A stretch of DNA of 37,349 nt from Sphingomonadaceae bacterium (GTDB taxonomy: Bacteria > Pseudomonadota > Alphaproteobacteria > Sphingomonadales > Sphingomonadaceae): the NCBI GenBank assembly GCA_947472735.1, contig CANJBY010000017.1, positions 1 to 37,349 of the forward strand, read 5' to 3'. A model generated the notes under the pieces. It had not been told where the DNA came from and did no database searches. It saw only the letters and a list, made by a program, of their open reading frames with translations. Both the position numbers and the translations under genes were made by a program. Shown here one piece after another: positions 16,717-25,728 of the stretch. Every line of letters begins with the position of its first letter. Position 1 is the stretch's first letter.

Positions 16717-17238
16717 ATGCCGCTTTCGATTCATCAGGCCAGTGTGCCCGTGTTCGTCACCATGCTTTCCAACGTCAAGAACTGGCTGGACAAGGCCGCC
16801 GCGCAGCAGGCCGAAGGGACGCTGATGGAAGCGCGGCTGATTGCCGACATGCATCCGCTGCCGCGCCAGCTCCAAATGGCGTCCGACACGGCGAAGGGGG
16901 CGGTCGCCCGGCTTGCCGGTGCCGAGGCTCCCGCGATGCCCGACACCGAAGCCAGCTTCGCCGAGCTCAAGGAGCGCTGCGACAAGACCATCGCCTTCCT
17001 GCAGAGTGTCGACGTTGCAGCGCTCGATGCCGGGGCAGACCGCGAAATCGTGCTGACGTTCCCGAGCGGAGCGGGAATGCGCTTTGACGGGGTGACTTAT
17101 CTGATCGGTTACGTCCTGCCCAATTTCTATTTCCACGTCAGCATGATCTACGCGATTCTGCGGGCGCAGGGCGTTCAGGTCGGCAAGCCTGACTATCTGG
17201 CTCATCTCGCTCCGAACCGGTTCTCAGCCCCCGCATAA
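16717..17238 (+). CDS. DUF1993 family protein
   Basis: A 173-residue protein matching the DUF1993 pattern: an N-terminal LSIHQASVPVFVTML, a conserved ARLIADMHPLPRQ segment near residue 45, TFPSGAGMRFDG in the middle, and the C-terminal helix ending FYFHVSMIYAILRAQGV. The fold is probably a four-helix bundle of the DinB type, and the biochemical role is not known. ATG at 16717 follows CGGGAG at good spacing; the longer open frame upstream lies antisense to mutM and is chance. It is the first gene of the rightward run before ubiE. Confidence 0.87.
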   Translation: MPLSIHQASVPVFVTMLSNVKNWLDKAAAQQAEGTLMEARLIADMHPLPRQLQMASDTAKGAVARLAGAEAPAMPDTEASFAELKERCDKTIAFLQSVDVAALDAGADREIVLTFPSGAGMRFDGVTYLIGYVLPNFYFHVSMIYAILRAQGVQVGKPDYLAHLAPNRFSAPA

Positions 17239-17299
17239 CCGCGACGCTCGCGAACGCTTTCTCTGGCACGGACCCGCACTTGCGGCTAAGGCGCGGCGC

Positions 17300-18031
17300 A
17301 TGAGCGAGCAGGTTTCCTTCGGCTATCAGGACATCTCCCCCGAGGAGAAGACGGACCGCGTCGGCGCGGTCTTTTCCAGCGTGGCCAAGAAGTACGACGT
17401 TATGAATGACGCCATGTCGGCGGGGCTGCACCGGCTGTGGAAGGACCAGTTCGTCCGCCGGGTGAAGCCCCGCACGGGAGAGCAGATCCTCGACATGGCC
17501 GGCGGCACCGGTGACATCGCCTTCCGCATGGCCGAACGCGGCGCGCGCGTCACGGTCAGCGACATCAATCAGGACATGCTTGATGTCGGGATCGAGCGGG
17601 CGATGGAACGCGGCTTTGATGACCTCGTCTGGTCGCGCCAGAACGCCGAGGAGCTGACCTTTCCGGACCGCTTCTTCGATGCCTACACCATCGCCTTCGG
17701 CATTCGCAACGTGACCCACACTCAACAGGCGCTGGACGAGGCCTGGCGCGTACTCAAGCATGGCGGCCGGTTCTTCTGCCTCGAATTCTCGACCACCGAA
17801 TGGCCCGGGTTCAAGGAAGCTTACGATTTCTATTCGCACAAGCTGGTGCCCAGACTGGGCCAGATGATCGCCGGCGATGCCGATTCCTATCGCTATCTGG
17901 TCGAATCGATCCGCCGCTTTCCGCCGATGCCGGAATTCGAAGGAATGATCCGCAAGGCTGGCTTCGTCCGCACGAAAGTGGAGCCAATTCTCGGTGGTGT
18001 GGTGGCGATCCATTCGGGCTGGAAGATTTGA
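17300..18031 (+). CDS. ubiE: Bifunctional demethylmenaquinone/2-methoxy-6-polyprenyl-1,4-benzoquinol methylase
   Basis: C-methyltransferase of ubiquinone (and menaquinone) synthesis using S-adenosylmethionine. The 243-residue product has the UbiE signatures: VFSSVAKKYDVMNDAMSAGLH near residue 27, the cofactor loop LDMAGGTGDIAFRMA, AFGIRNVTH, and VLKHGGRFFCLEFS. It ends in GGVVAIHSGWK, typical of the family. The stop overlaps a TTG that can start ubiB, so the two are likely co-transcribed and coupled. Confidence 0.97.
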   Translation: MSEQVSFGYQDISPEEKTDRVGAVFSSVAKKYDVMNDAMSAGLHRLWKDQFVRRVKPRTGEQILDMAGGTGDIAFRMAERGARVTVSDINQDMLDVGIERAMERGFDDLVWSRQNAEELTFPDRFFDAYTIAFGIRNVTHTQQALDEAWRVLKHGGRFFCLEFSTTEWPGFKEAYDFYSHKLVPRLGQMIAGDADSYRYLVESIRRFPPMPEFEGMIRKAGFVRTKVEPILGGVVAIHSGWKI

Positions 18032-19575
18032 CCTCTACCGCGATGCATACCTTGCGCTTGCTGCGCTGGGGCCGTGTGCTGGCGCGGCACGGCGCTTTGC
18101 GCATCGTGGAAACGGGGCGCAACACGCCTGCTCCGGTGCGTCGGCTGTTCAGACTTGCGCGGTTCGGCACGTTGCAGCCGCGCGAGCCGGACTATTCCCG
18201 TGCCTTTCAGGCCATCGGTCCGGCGGCGATCAAGCTTGGCCAGGCGCTGGCCACCCGTCCCGATCTCGTCGGTGAGGAAGCGGTGCGGAACCTGCTGACC
18301 TTGCAGGACAGCCTTCCCCCTGTTCCCTTCCGGATGATCCGACAGGCGATCGAGACGAGCTTCGGCAAGCCGCTCGAGACGCTGTTCACCTCGATCGAGG
18401 AAGAGCCGGTTGGCGCCGCTTCGATTGCGCAGGTCCACCGCGCGATCACCACCGACGGGCGAACAGTGGCAGTCAAGGTCCTGCGCCCCGGGATCCGCGA
18501 GAAGTTTACTCGCGATATCGAGACCTACGAATGGGCCGCCGCTCATCTCGAGGCGCTGGGCGGAGAAGCGAAGCGCCTGCGCCCGCGCGCGGTGATCGCC
18601 AATTTCCGGCGCTGGACCCTGCGCGAACTGGATCTCAGGCGCGAAGCCGCGTCCGCCTCGGAACTGGGAGAGGCGATGCAGGCGGAAGGCGGTTACCGCG
18701 TTCCGCAGATTGATTGGGATCGCACCACCGGCGGCGTCCTCACGCTGGAATGGATCGACGGTGTCAAAGTGTCGGACGTCTCCGCGCTCATCGCCGCCGG
18801 GCACGATTTGCCGGCGCTCGCCCGGCGGCTGGTGCTGGGCTTCCTGCGCCAGGCGATCGACGGCGGGTTCTTCCATGCCGACATGCACCAGGGCAACCTG
18901 TTCGTCGAAGCGGACGGGACCATTGCCGCGATCGACTTCGGGATCATGGGCCGGATTGACCGGCGTGCGCGGCAGTGGCTGGCCGAAATCCTCTATGGGC
19001 TGACCACCGGCAACTATCGCCGCGTCGCCGAAATCCATTTCGAGGCGCAGTACGTCCCGTCGCACCACTCGGTCGATGAATTCGCTACCGCCTTGCGTGC
19101 CGTGGGCGAGCCGATGCGCGGCAAACCGGTCAGCGAGCTTTCGGTCGGGCAGATGCTCGACGGGCTGTTCGCGATCACTCGCGATTTCGACATGGAAACC
19201 CAGCCGCATCTGTTACTGCTCCAAAAGACCATGGTGATGGTCGAAGGACTTGCCACCGCGCTCGATCCCGAGATCAACATGTGGGATGTCGCGGGGCCCT
19301 TCGTACGCGACTGGATCCGCGACGAGCTTGGCCCCGAGGCGAAGATTGCCGACCGGCTGCGCGAGGATACCGAGACGCTGCTGCGCGTCCCTGCGCTGAT
19401 CCGGCGGATCGAGGAACGCTACCCTCCGCGCGGCGGAGCGCCGGTCCAGACGCCGCTCCCGGACGTGCAGCTGGTGTGGGAACGCCACCGCGCACCTTGG
19501 CTCGGTTATGTACTAGCGGCGCTGCTGGGCGGGGCAGCAGCCTGGGCAGTAGCGGCTGCGGGCTGGCTCGGCTAG
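18028..19575 (+). CDS. ubiB: UbiB-type atypical kinase/ATPase of ubiquinone synthesis
   Basis: Supports coenzyme Q synthesis as a membrane-anchored ADCK/ABC1-family ATPase. Motifs seen: the family KxGQ element in AAIKLGQALATRPDLVG, the Ala-rich loop VGAASIAQVHRA, VAVKVLRPG with the ATP-binding Lys, catalytic DMHQGNLF and metal-binding AIDFGIMG. A C-terminal hydrophobic helix pair (WLGYVLAALLGGAAAWAVA) anchors it. Two starts compete: TTG at 18028 overlapping the ubiE stop, and ATG at 18043, five codons later. I prefer TTG because UbiB proteins usually have a few residues before the first helix, but this is not settled. Length ~515 residues is normal. Confidence 0.95.
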   Translation: MTSTAMHTLRLLRWGRVLARHGALRIVETGRNTPAPVRRLFRLARFGTLQPREPDYSRAFQAIGPAAIKLGQALATRPDLVGEEAVRNLLTLQDSLPPVPFRMIRQAIETSFGKPLETLFTSIEEEPVGAASIAQVHRAITTDGRTVAVKVLRPGIREKFTRDIETYEWAAAHLEALGGEAKRLRPRAVIANFRRWTLRELDLRREAASASELGEAMQAEGGYRVPQIDWDRTTGGVLTLEWIDGVKVSDVSALIAAGHDLPALARRLVLGFLRQAIDGGFFHADMHQGNLFVEADGTIAAIDFGIMGRIDRRARQWLAEILYGLTTGNYRRVAEIHFEAQYVPSHHSVDEFATALRAVGEPMRGKPVSELSVGQMLDGLFAITRDFDMETQPHLLLLQKTMVMVEGLATALDPEINMWDVAGPFVRDWIRDELGPEAKIADRLREDTETLLRVPALIRRIEERYPPRGGAPVQTPLPDVQLVWERHRAPWLGYVLAALLGGAAAWAVAAAGWLG

Positions 19576-19584
19576 GCTGTAGTC

Positions 19585-20859
19585 ATGGTGAGTCCGAAAA
19601 TCCTTCTCATCGTCGGCGGCGGCATCGCAGCCTACAAGGCTTGCGAGCTGGTGCGCCTGGTCCGCAAAGGCGGCGGCGAGGTGACTTGCGTGCTGACCGA
19701 TGGCGGATCGCACTTCGTTACCGCAATGACTCTGGCCGCGCTGAGCGAGCAGCCGGTCCACACCACGCTATGGGATCTCAAGAACGAGGCCGAGATGGGG
19801 CACATCCAGCTCAGCCGTGAGGCGGATCTGGTGGTGGTCTGCCCGGCCACGGCCGACCTGATTGCAAAAATGGCCGCCGGGATCGCCGACGATCTTGCGA
19901 CCACGCTGCTGCTGGCCACCGACAAGCCTGTACTGGCCGTTCCGGCGATGAATGTGCGGATGTGGCAGCACGCCGCGACCGTCCGCAACGTTGCGACGCT
20001 GCGCGCTGCCGGCGTTACGGTCATGGAGCCGGACGAAGGACCAATGGCTTGCGGCGAGTATGGCCCTGGGCGCTTGCCCGAGCCAGAGGCGGTATGGGCG
20101 CGGATCGGGCGGATGTTGAGTGCAGGTGCTTCGACAGGCTCGAGTTTCGCTCAGCCTGAGCTTGTCGAAGGCTCCGTGCTGCTCGCCGCGCAGCCCGACT
20201 TTGCAACTCCGGCCCACCGCCCGCTATTCGGCCGTCACGTGCTGGTCACTGCCGGCCCGACCCATGAGCCGATCGACCCGGTGCGCTACATCGCCAACCG
20301 TTCGTCCGGAAAGCAGGGCTTTGCCATCGCCGCCGCTGCCGCCGAAGCGGGCGCCCGGGTGACGCTGGTGGCGGGGCCGGTCAGCCTGCCGACACCCGCC
20401 GGGGTCGAGCGGATCGACGTCGAGACCGCGCGGGAGATGACAGAGGCGGTAAAGGCCGCCCTGCCGGCTGACATCGCGATCATGGTCGCCGCTGTGGCTG
20501 ATTGGCGCGTAGCCGAAGAAGCAGGCCGGAAGCTCAAGAAGGACGGTTCGGGCGAAGTACCCGCCCTGAAGCTGGCCGAAAACCCCGACATCCTTGCCGG
20601 CCTGGCGAAGAGCGCCCGGCGCCCCGGGCTGCTGATCGGCTTCGCCGCCGAAACGCATGACGTGATCACCCACGCCCAGGCCAAACTCGCCCGCAAAGGT
20701 GCCGACTGGATCATCGCCAACGACGTTTCCGGAGACGTGATGGGCGGGGCGTCCAATGCCGTGCACATCGTCACCGCCGACGGTGTCGAAAGCTTGCCCG
20801 AAATGCCCAAGGGCGCTGTGGCCCGCGCGCTCGTCGAAAGGATTGCCAATGCTCTCTGA
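19585..20859 (+). CDS. coaBC: Bifunctional phosphopantothenoylcysteine decarboxylase/synthetase
   Basis: Converts 4'-phosphopantothenate plus cysteine to 4'-phosphopantetheine in CoA synthesis. The N-terminal CoaC half binds FMN ([16 protein letters not shown]), has catalytic His in [19 protein letters not shown] and the Cys-bearing [13 protein letters not shown]. The C-terminal CoaB half starts near residue 210 with [20 protein letters not shown] and has the AVADWRV and [10 protein letters not shown] motifs. Between them, residues ~180-197 are encoded by a palindromic repeat element (20128-20172) read in frame, making the linker longer than usual (424 residues in total). The last 11 bases overlap the start of dut. 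Confidence 0.97.
   Translation: MVSPKILLIVGGGIAAYKACELVRLVRKGGGEVTCVLTDGGSHFVTAMTLAALSEQPVHTTLWDLKNEAEMGHIQLSREADLVVVCPATADLIAKMAAGIADDLATTLLLATDKPVLAVPAMNVRMWQHAATVRNVATLRAAGVTVMEPDEGPMACGEYGPGRLPEPEAVWARIGRMLSAGASTGSSFAQPELVEGSVLLAAQPDFATPAHRPLFGRHVLVTAGPTHEPIDPVRYIANRSSGKQGFAIAAAAAEAGARVTLVAGPVSLPTPAGVERIDVETAREMTEAVKAALPADIAIMVAAVADWRVAEEAGRKLKKDGSGEVPALKLAENPDILAGLAKSARRPGLLIGFAAETHDVITHAQAKLARKGADWIIANDVSGDVMGGASNAVHIVTADGVESLPEMPKGAVARALVERIANAL
20128..20172. repeat. Palindromic repeat element embedded in coaBC
   Basis: CTTCGACAGGCTC (20129-20141) pairs with GAGCTTGTCGAAG (20158-20170) over 13 positions with one G-U pair; the 16-base middle contains CTCAGCCTGAG. Elements of this shape are scattered mostly between genes in sphingomonad genomes. 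Here it encodes part of the linker between the CoaC and CoaB domains without breaking the frame. Confidence 0.8.
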
Positions 20860-21313
20860 CGTGCCCGTTGCCGTGAAGCGCCTGCCGCACGGCGAAGGAC
20901 TGGACTTGCCAGTCTATGCAACGCACGGCGCGGCCGGCATGGATGTGGTCTCGGCCGAGGATGCCACGATCGCTCCCGGCGCGCGTCATGCAGTCGCCAC
21001 GGGCCTCGCCCTGGCAATCCCGCACGGCTATGAAATCCAGGTCCGCCCGCGCTCAGGCCTCGCGCTCAAGCACGGGATCACCGTGCCCAACACCCCCGGC
21101 ACCATCGACAGCGACTATCGCGGCGAGCTCAAGGTCATCTTGATAAACCTCGGCGCGGAACCGTTCGAAATCCGCCGCGGGGACCGGGTGGCGCAGCTGG
21201 TGCTGGCTACCGTCACGCGTGCTTCATGGCTGGAGGTCGAGCATCTCGACGAAACGGCGCGAGGTGACGGAGGGTTCGGATCAACCGGCGGGGTCGCCGC
21301 GCTGGGAACCTGA
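20849..21313 (+). CDS. dut: dUTP diphosphatase
   Basis: Hydrolyses dUTP to dUMP, keeping uracil out of DNA and feeding thymidylate synthesis. The 154-residue protein shows all five trimeric dUTPase motifs: [11 protein letters not shown] (1), [11 protein letters not shown] (2), [13 protein letters not shown] (3), [12 protein letters not shown] (4) and GDGGFGSTG (5) near the flexible C-terminus. ATG at 20849 lies inside the end of coaBC, an 11-base overlap that implies coupling. A stem-loop at 21352-21379 closes the cluster. The dcd gene at 28631 feeds the same dUTP/dUMP route. Confidence 0.97.
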   Translation: MLSDVPVAVKRLPHGEGLDLPVYATHGAAGMDVVSAEDATIAPGARHAVATGLALAIPHGYEIQVRPRSGLALKHGITVPNTPGTIDSDYRGELKVILINLGAEPFEIRRGDRVAQLVLATVTRASWLEVEHLDETARGDGGFGSTGGVAALGT

Positions 21314-21351
21314 GAACAAGGGTTTCCCTGCTTCTACTGCAGGCGCAAACG

Positions 21352-21379
21352 GGAGGGGTGCCAACAGCGCAACCCCTCC
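21352..21379. terminator. Stem-loop between convergent dut and the DUF4136 lipoprotein gene
   Basis: GGAGGGGT (21352-21359) pairs with ACCCCTCC (21372-21379) around a 12-base loop, midway between the two stop codons. Neither side has a clean T-run, so it is a possible bidirectional terminator of moderate strength. Confidence 0.5.
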
Positions 21380-21392
21380 ACGTGCTTTGCAG

Positions 21393-22082
21393 TTATTTCC
21401 GCTTCTTCTCAGGCGCCACGGTGATCCGCACGGTTTCGCCATTGTGTCCCGGGAAGTCGGTAAACATCGCCTCGACCAGATTGGGCACCAGATAGGGCAG
21501 GCGGTTGGAGGTGGAGGCTGCTTCGGCCTTGCCCTCGAACAGGCGGTGCCCGTCCGCGCGGCGGTCGATCTTCAGATTGATGCCACTGGTGTAGACTGTG
21601 TAGCTCTCATAGCCTTCGTCGAACCAGGGGTCATACCACCCATAGCCCCACATGCCGTGGCCATAGTAGCCGCCCCGTCCCCAGTAGCTCGGTCCATAGC
21701 CGAAGCGGCTGTAACCGTACCATGGCGACCAGAAGGGGTCGCGGGTCAAAGGAGCCGAACGAACCCGCTCCCGCCCTTTGTCGACCCCATAGTCGAATCG
21801 CACAATGAGATCCGCGCTGGCCGGATTGGATGCGGGCACGTAGCCCAGCTTGTTCATCTGCTCCGCCACCAGCGATGCGTACTGGCTGAACTCGATTCCG
21901 CCGGCGAGGGCGGTATCATCCGCCACCACGGCGAAAGTCTGGCCAGCCGGGGCCGGCATCTCAGCCTGGAAGCGGGAAACCTTGGCATTGAAACTTTGTG
22001 CACAAGCGGCAAGCCCGATCAGCAGCAAAGGTGCGATCGCGAGCTTCAACCAGTGGTGCAACGAACGAGGTACAGCGGACAT
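21393..22082 (-). CDS. DUF4136-type lipoprotein with aromatic- and glycine-rich segment
   Basis: A 229-residue probable outer-membrane lipoprotein. The signal peptide ends in the lipobox LAAC, with the lipidated Cys at residue 27. The fold pattern fits DUF4136 (FNAKVSRFQ start, YASLVAEQMNKLGYVPA, ASADLIVRFDYGV, and a late LFEGKAEAAS strand). Residues ~117-160 are strikingly rich in Trp, Tyr, Phe and Gly (for example WYGYSRFGYGPSYWGRGG). ATG at 22082 with AAAGGCG upstream is chosen. Function unknown; it converges on dut. Confidence 0.83.
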   Translation of the reverse strand: MSAVPRSLHHWLKLAIAPLLLIGLAACAQSFNAKVSRFQAEMPAPAGQTFAVVADDTALAGGIEFSQYASLVAEQMNKLGYVPASNPASADLIVRFDYGVDKGRERVRSAPLTRDPFWSPWYGYSRFGYGPSYWGRGGYYGHGMWGYGWYDPWFDEGYESYTVYTSGINLKIDRRADGHRLFEGKAEAASTSNRLPYLVPNLVEAMFTDFPGHNGETVRITVAPEKKRK

Positions 22083-22225
22083 GGAAGACGCCTTTCTGTT
22101 GCGCGACGGGTCCAGGGCTATTGGATAGGCGACGGACCGTTGTTTATATGCGTCATGCCTTAGTCCCCGGGCGCTGAACAGGGGTTGAATGTTGCGCCGC
22201 TTTGTAGGCTCGAAGCCGAACTGCT

Positions 22226-22318
22226 TCAGAGCAGCCTCAAGCCTGCGGCAAAGCCGGGGCAGATCGCATTGGCCCGGATGTTCTCGCCAATCAGATCGAG
22301 TGTGGCGGCCTTGGTCAA
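22226..22318 (-). pseudogene. Short-chain dehydrogenase (SDR) C-terminal remnant
   Basis: In the frame next to trpS, starting on its stop codon, 30 codons read [20 protein letters not shown] followed by PGFAAGLRLL and TGA. This matches the stretch after the catalytic YxxxK in classical SDR enzymes (LTKxxAxD....IRxNxxxPG). The catalytic Ser, Tyr and Lys, the cofactor loop and the remainder are absent: trpS begins exactly where the upstream part should be. It has no start codon or ribosome site of its own, so it is a fossil left after deletion or replacement. Confidence 0.7.
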
Positions 22319-23352
22319 ACGGTGAGATTGCCCTGGTCGCGGACCAGACCCAGAGCGCGATAAGTCTGCTCAAGCGTAGGAACGGCAAGCGCGCGGGCCT
22401 TGGCCGCGCCCTTGCGCAGGATCGCATCCAGCGCCGTCTGGTCCTGCCGCAGCTCGACAAACCGTGCGTTGATCGGAGCGAGTCGGTCAATCAGCAGGTC
22501 ACCCAGCGCCGGCTTGAAGGTGCCGAAGCCCTTGCCGCCGAAGTCCGAAAGCACGGCATCGACGCTCATCCCTGCCATCGCCGCATAGATGCCGACGAGG
22601 TTCGCTGCCTCGGGACGTCCGGCCAGTCCATCCTTTTCGGATGGGAGCGGCTCGGGATCGGTCTTGGCCTTCTTGATCTTGGTCATGATCGTGTTGGCAC
22701 CGTCGGTCATGTCGATCCGGCTCATGTCCGAGGGGTCGGACTTGGACATCTTCGCGGCACCATCGCGCAGGCTCATGATCCGTGCGGCCTCAGGCGGGAT
22801 GATGGGTTCGGGCAGTGTAAAAACCGGCTCCGCTTCACTGGCGAAATCATTGTTGAACTTCTGCGCGATGTCGCGCGCAAGTTCGAGATGCTGCTTCTGG
22901 TCCTCGCCCACCGGCACGTGAGTGGCCTGATAGAGCAGCACGTCGGCGGCTTGCAGCACCGGGTAAGTGAACAGCGCGATCGAGGCGCCTTCGCGGTTCT
23001 TGCCGGCCTTGTCCTTCCACTGCGTCATGCGGTTGAGCCAGCCCATCCGGGCCGTGCCGCTCAACAGCCATTGCAGTTCGGCATGGGCGGGAACTTGCGC
23101 CTGATTGAACAGGATCGAGCGTTCCGGATCGATCCCGCACGCGACCAGCGCGGCGACCATCTCGCGCGTATTGGCGGCCAGATCGGCGGGAACATGCGGC
23201 ATCGAGATCGCATGGAGATCGGCGAGGAAGTAGAGGCACTCGTGCCCCTGCGCGGTGAACTCGTCCTGCATCCTCACCCAGTTGCGGATCGCCCCGAGGT
23301 AATTGCCCAGGTGGAGATTGCCGGTCGGCTGGATGCCGGAAACGATGCGCAT
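22315..23352 (-). CDS. trpS: Tryptophanyl-tRNA synthetase
   Basis: Charges tRNA-Trp with tryptophan, a class I synthetase. The 345-residue product begins [20 protein letters not shown], with the HIGH-like HLGN motif, and carries KMSKS in [12 protein letters not shown]. Segments such as [20 protein letters not shown] and [13 protein letters not shown] are typical. It lies 18 bases downstream of murJ on the same strand. Right behind its stop is an SDR remnant, which points to a past rearrangement at the 3' side of the gene. Confidence 0.97.
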   Translation of the reverse strand: MRIVSGIQPTGNLHLGNYLGAIRNWVRMQDEFTAQGHECLYFLADLHAISMPHVPADLAANTREMVAALVACGIDPERSILFNQAQVPAHAELQWLLSGTARMGWLNRMTQWKDKAGKNREGASIALFTYPVLQAADVLLYQATHVPVGEDQKQHLELARDIAQKFNNDFASEAEPVFTLPEPIIPPEAARIMSLRDGAAKMSKSDPSDMSRIDMTDGANTIMTKIKKAKTDPEPLPSEKDGLAGRPEAANLVGIYAAMAGMSVDAVLSDFGGKGFGTFKPALGDLLIDRLAPINARFVELRQDQTALDAILRKGAAKARALAVPTLEQTYRALGLVRDQGNLTV

Positions 23353-23370
23353 GGTGTCTACTCTTGTCGA

Positions 23371-24939
23371 TCAGGCCGCGCGGCGGCGCAGCAGCAGTTT
23401 GAGGTCGTCGCGGGTGAAGGCGCCCAGCACCAGCGTGGCGGCGCCATAGACCAGCGCACCGGCGCTGACCAGTATCGCCAGCGCGGCACAGCGGACGAAC
23501 CAAGTCCCGTGAACATAAGGCATCAGCCGGTCCTGCGCGGCCCACAGTGCCACGCCCATTGCCAGCGCCGCCAGCGCGAGCCGCCAGGCCCGGCGTTTGA
23601 GCCGGGTATCGGGCACGAAATGCCCGCGCTTGACCAGCGTGTGATAGAGCATCGCGACGTTGACGGTGGAGGCAATCGCGGTCGCCAGCGGTGGCCCCAT
23701 GTGCTGCAACGGAACAATCAGCGCGAGATTTCCGGCGAGGTTCACCAACATCGAGATCGTGGCGTAGCGCACCGGGGTGCGCGTATCCTGCCGGGCGTAG
23801 AAGCCGGGGGTCAACACTTTCACCAAAATGTAGCTCGGCAGGCCGACCGAAAAGGCCGCCAGCGCCTGCGCGGTGGCGATCGTATCGGCCTGAGTATAGC
23901 GGCCATAGCCGAACAGCGCGGCAGTGATTGGCACGCCGCTGACGACCAGCGCCACGGTTGCCGGCAAGGTCAGCAGCAGCGCCAGTTCCAGCCCGCGGTT
24001 CTGGGTTTCCATCGCCGCATCGGTCTTGCCCTCGCCAAGTTGGCGGGAGATCGTCGGCAGCAGCACCGTGCCCAGGCCTATGCCGATCAGCCCGAGCGGC
24101 AACTGGTTCAGCCGATCGGCCATGTAGATGTACGTCACCGAACCGTGCGCCAGCAAAGTCGCGGCCAGAGCAGTGGAGATGACGAGGTTGATCTGCACCG
24201 CCCCGGCCCCGGCTGCCGCCGGCCAGATCAGCATCAGCAGGCGCTTCACCTCGGGATTGAGGCGCGGCCGGCGCAGCTTCAGGCTCACCCCGTTGCGCTT
24301 GCAGGCCCAAGCCAGCCACAGCAGTTGCAGCAGCCCCGAGACCGAGACTGCGATCGCCTGATTGCGGGCGGTGATCAGCGGATCACTGGAATGAAAGACC
24401 AGCAGCGCCGCGATCAGCGTCAGGTTGAGCAGGATCGGTGCGGCGGCATTGACCCAGAACTTGTGCAGCGAATTGAGGATGCCGCCGAACAGCGACACCA
24501 GGCTGATCAGCATCAGGTAGGGAATGGTGAACCGTGAGAGCTGGACCGCGAAGGCGAACTGGTCATGGCTCACCCCGTTGAATTTCCCTGACAATGCAAG
24601 GGTGACCGGCCAGGCGAAGATCTCGAGGATCACCGTCATTACCAGCAGCACTGGCAACAGCACGGCCAGCGCCTGTTCGGCAAACTCCAGGCCGCTTTTC
24701 AGCCCTTCACCCTCCGGATCGCCCACCTTGCGGTTGAACATCGGGATGAAGGCCGAGGCGAAGGCCCCTTCCGCGAACAGCGCCCGGAACATGTTCGGCA
24801 GGCGGAAGGCAACCAGGAAGGCATCGGAGGCGAAGCTCGCGCCGATGAAGCGTGCGAAAAGGCTGTCGCGGACCAGGCCCAGCACCCGGCTGACAAGCGT
24901 CAGCCCGCCAACCGTTCCGAGGGCTTTGGCGAGGTTCAT
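23371..24939 (-). CDS. murJ: Lipid II flippase MurJ
   Basis: Flips lipid II across the inner membrane for peptidoglycan synthesis. The 522-residue polytopic protein starts with the conserved LVSRVLGLVRDSLFARFIGA and FRLPNMFRALFAEGAFASAF, and the remaining chain has about 14 hydrophobic helices, as in the MviN/MurJ family. It is followed after 18 bases by trpS and preceded by secB with a 104-base gap that contains a GC hairpin repeat. The long open frame on the opposite strand through murJ and trpS is a composition artefact. Confidence 0.96.
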   Translation of the reverse strand: MNLAKALGTVGGLTLVSRVLGLVRDSLFARFIGASFASDAFLVAFRLPNMFRALFAEGAFASAFIPMFNRKVGDPEGEGLKSGLEFAEQALAVLLPVLLVMTVILEIFAWPVTLALSGKFNGVSHDQFAFAVQLSRFTIPYLMLISLVSLFGGILNSLHKFWVNAAAPILLNLTLIAALLVFHSSDPLITARNQAIAVSVSGLLQLLWLAWACKRNGVSLKLRRPRLNPEVKRLLMLIWPAAAGAGAVQINLVISTALAATLLAHGSVTYIYMADRLNQLPLGLIGIGLGTVLLPTISRQLGEGKTDAAMETQNRGLELALLLTLPATVALVVSGVPITAALFGYGRYTQADTIATAQALAAFSVGLPSYILVKVLTPGFYARQDTRTPVRYATISMLVNLAGNLALIVPLQHMGPPLATAIASTVNVAMLYHTLVKRGHFVPDTRLKRRAWRLALAALAMGVALWAAQDRLMPYVHGTWFVRCAALAILVSAGALVYGAATLVLGAFTRDDLKLLLRRRAA

Positions 24940-24998
24940 GCGAACAACCTGACCACCCTGCTGCGACTTCCCTCACCTCCGGTTCGGCAAGTCTCGCC

Positions 24999-25020
24999 CC
25001 CCTCCCGCTCACGGCAGGGG
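24999..25020. repeat. GC-rich hairpin repeat between secB and murJ
   Basis: CCCCTCCCG (24999-25007) pairs with CGGCAGGGG (25012-25020), one mismatch, loop CTCA. It is followed by TTGGGGGTGGGCC. This composition is typical of short intergenic repeats in alphaproteobacteria. It may attenuate transcription from secB into murJ, but there is no T-run on the minus strand. Confidence 0.5.
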
Positions 25021-25043
25021 TTGGGGGTGGGCCGGGTCATGCG

Positions 25044-25580
25044 TCAGGCGTTGCCCACTGGCGCTTCGCCGGCTTCGTCCTGCTGCTCGGCCTGGGCGGC
25101 GAGCTGCTGCAGGTAGAGGCCGTTGAAATCGATCGGCTCCAGCATCAGCGGGGGGAAACCGGCATCGCGCACGGCGTCCGCTAGGACCCGGCGGGCGAAC
25201 GGGAAGAGGATGCGCGGCGCTTCCGCATAAGTGAAGGCGTGCATCTGTTCGGGCGCCAGGTTCCGCATGCCGATCAGACCGGCATAGGTCAGATCGACGA
25301 TGTAGGCCGTGCCCTGCAACGAGCGGGCATTGAGCACGATCTTGAGCTCGACCTCCTGGACCTCGGTCGAATCCTCGTTCACCGGGCGTGCGGCGATGTT
25401 GAACTGGATGTCGATTTGCGGCGGATCCTGCCACTGGTAGCATTGCGGCGCGTTCGGATTCTCGACCGAGAGGTCCTTCACGTACTGCGAGATGACGCCC
25501 GCACTCGGCGAAGTATCCTCGCCATTGGGGACGGGCGGGCCGAGGTCGAGGTTGGAAAGCACGTTGCCGTCGTCAGACAT
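25044..25580 (-). CDS. secB: Protein-export chaperone SecB
   Basis: Keeps preproteins unfolded and hands them to SecA. The 178-residue product shows the SecB core: ISQYVKDLSVENPNAP near residue 30, QIDIQFNIAARPV, VELKIVLNAR, DLTYAGLI and LFPFARRVLADAVRDAGFPP followed by PIDFNGLYLQ. The tail is acidic (EQQDEAGEAP). ATG at 25580 is chosen; the frame runs further upstream only by chance. It is divergent from timA, as in many alphaproteobacteria, with a 228-base shared regulatory region. Confidence 0.97.
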   Translation of the reverse strand: MSDDGNVLSNLDLGPPVPNGEDTSPSAGVISQYVKDLSVENPNAPQCYQWQDPPQIDIQFNIAARPVNEDSTEVQEVELKIVLNARSLQGTAYIVDLTYAGLIGMRNLAPEQMHAFTYAEAPRILFPFARRVLADAVRDAGFPPLMLEPIDFNGLYLQQLAAQAEQQDEAGEAPVGNA

Positions 25581-25712
25581 GAAGTCAGGTTCCTGTAGTG
25601 CGGGAATTTCGATTGGCCGCGCGCCTAGCATCCCCTCGAGAAGGCCGCAACGGTTTCGGCAGAGGTTGCCGCTCTCCCGCCTTGCTGCACCCCGCGCGAA
25701 AAATACGGCATT

Positions 25713-25724
25713 TGGATGCATCCA
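25713..25724. promoter_or_regulatory. 12-bp perfect palindrome between secB and timA
   Basis: TGGATGCATCCA is a perfect palindrome lying 5 bases upstream of a candidate -35 for timA and within reach of the secB promoter. It could be an operator for a dimeric regulator. No known regulator was matched. Confidence 0.35.
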
Positions 25725-25728
25725 CACG

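Noticed and set aside
22189..24537. 782-codon open frame on the plus strand opposite trpS and murJ
   Set aside because: It is Gln-, Arg- and His-rich, typical of antisense translation of high-GC genes; trpS and murJ on the other strand are unmistakable.
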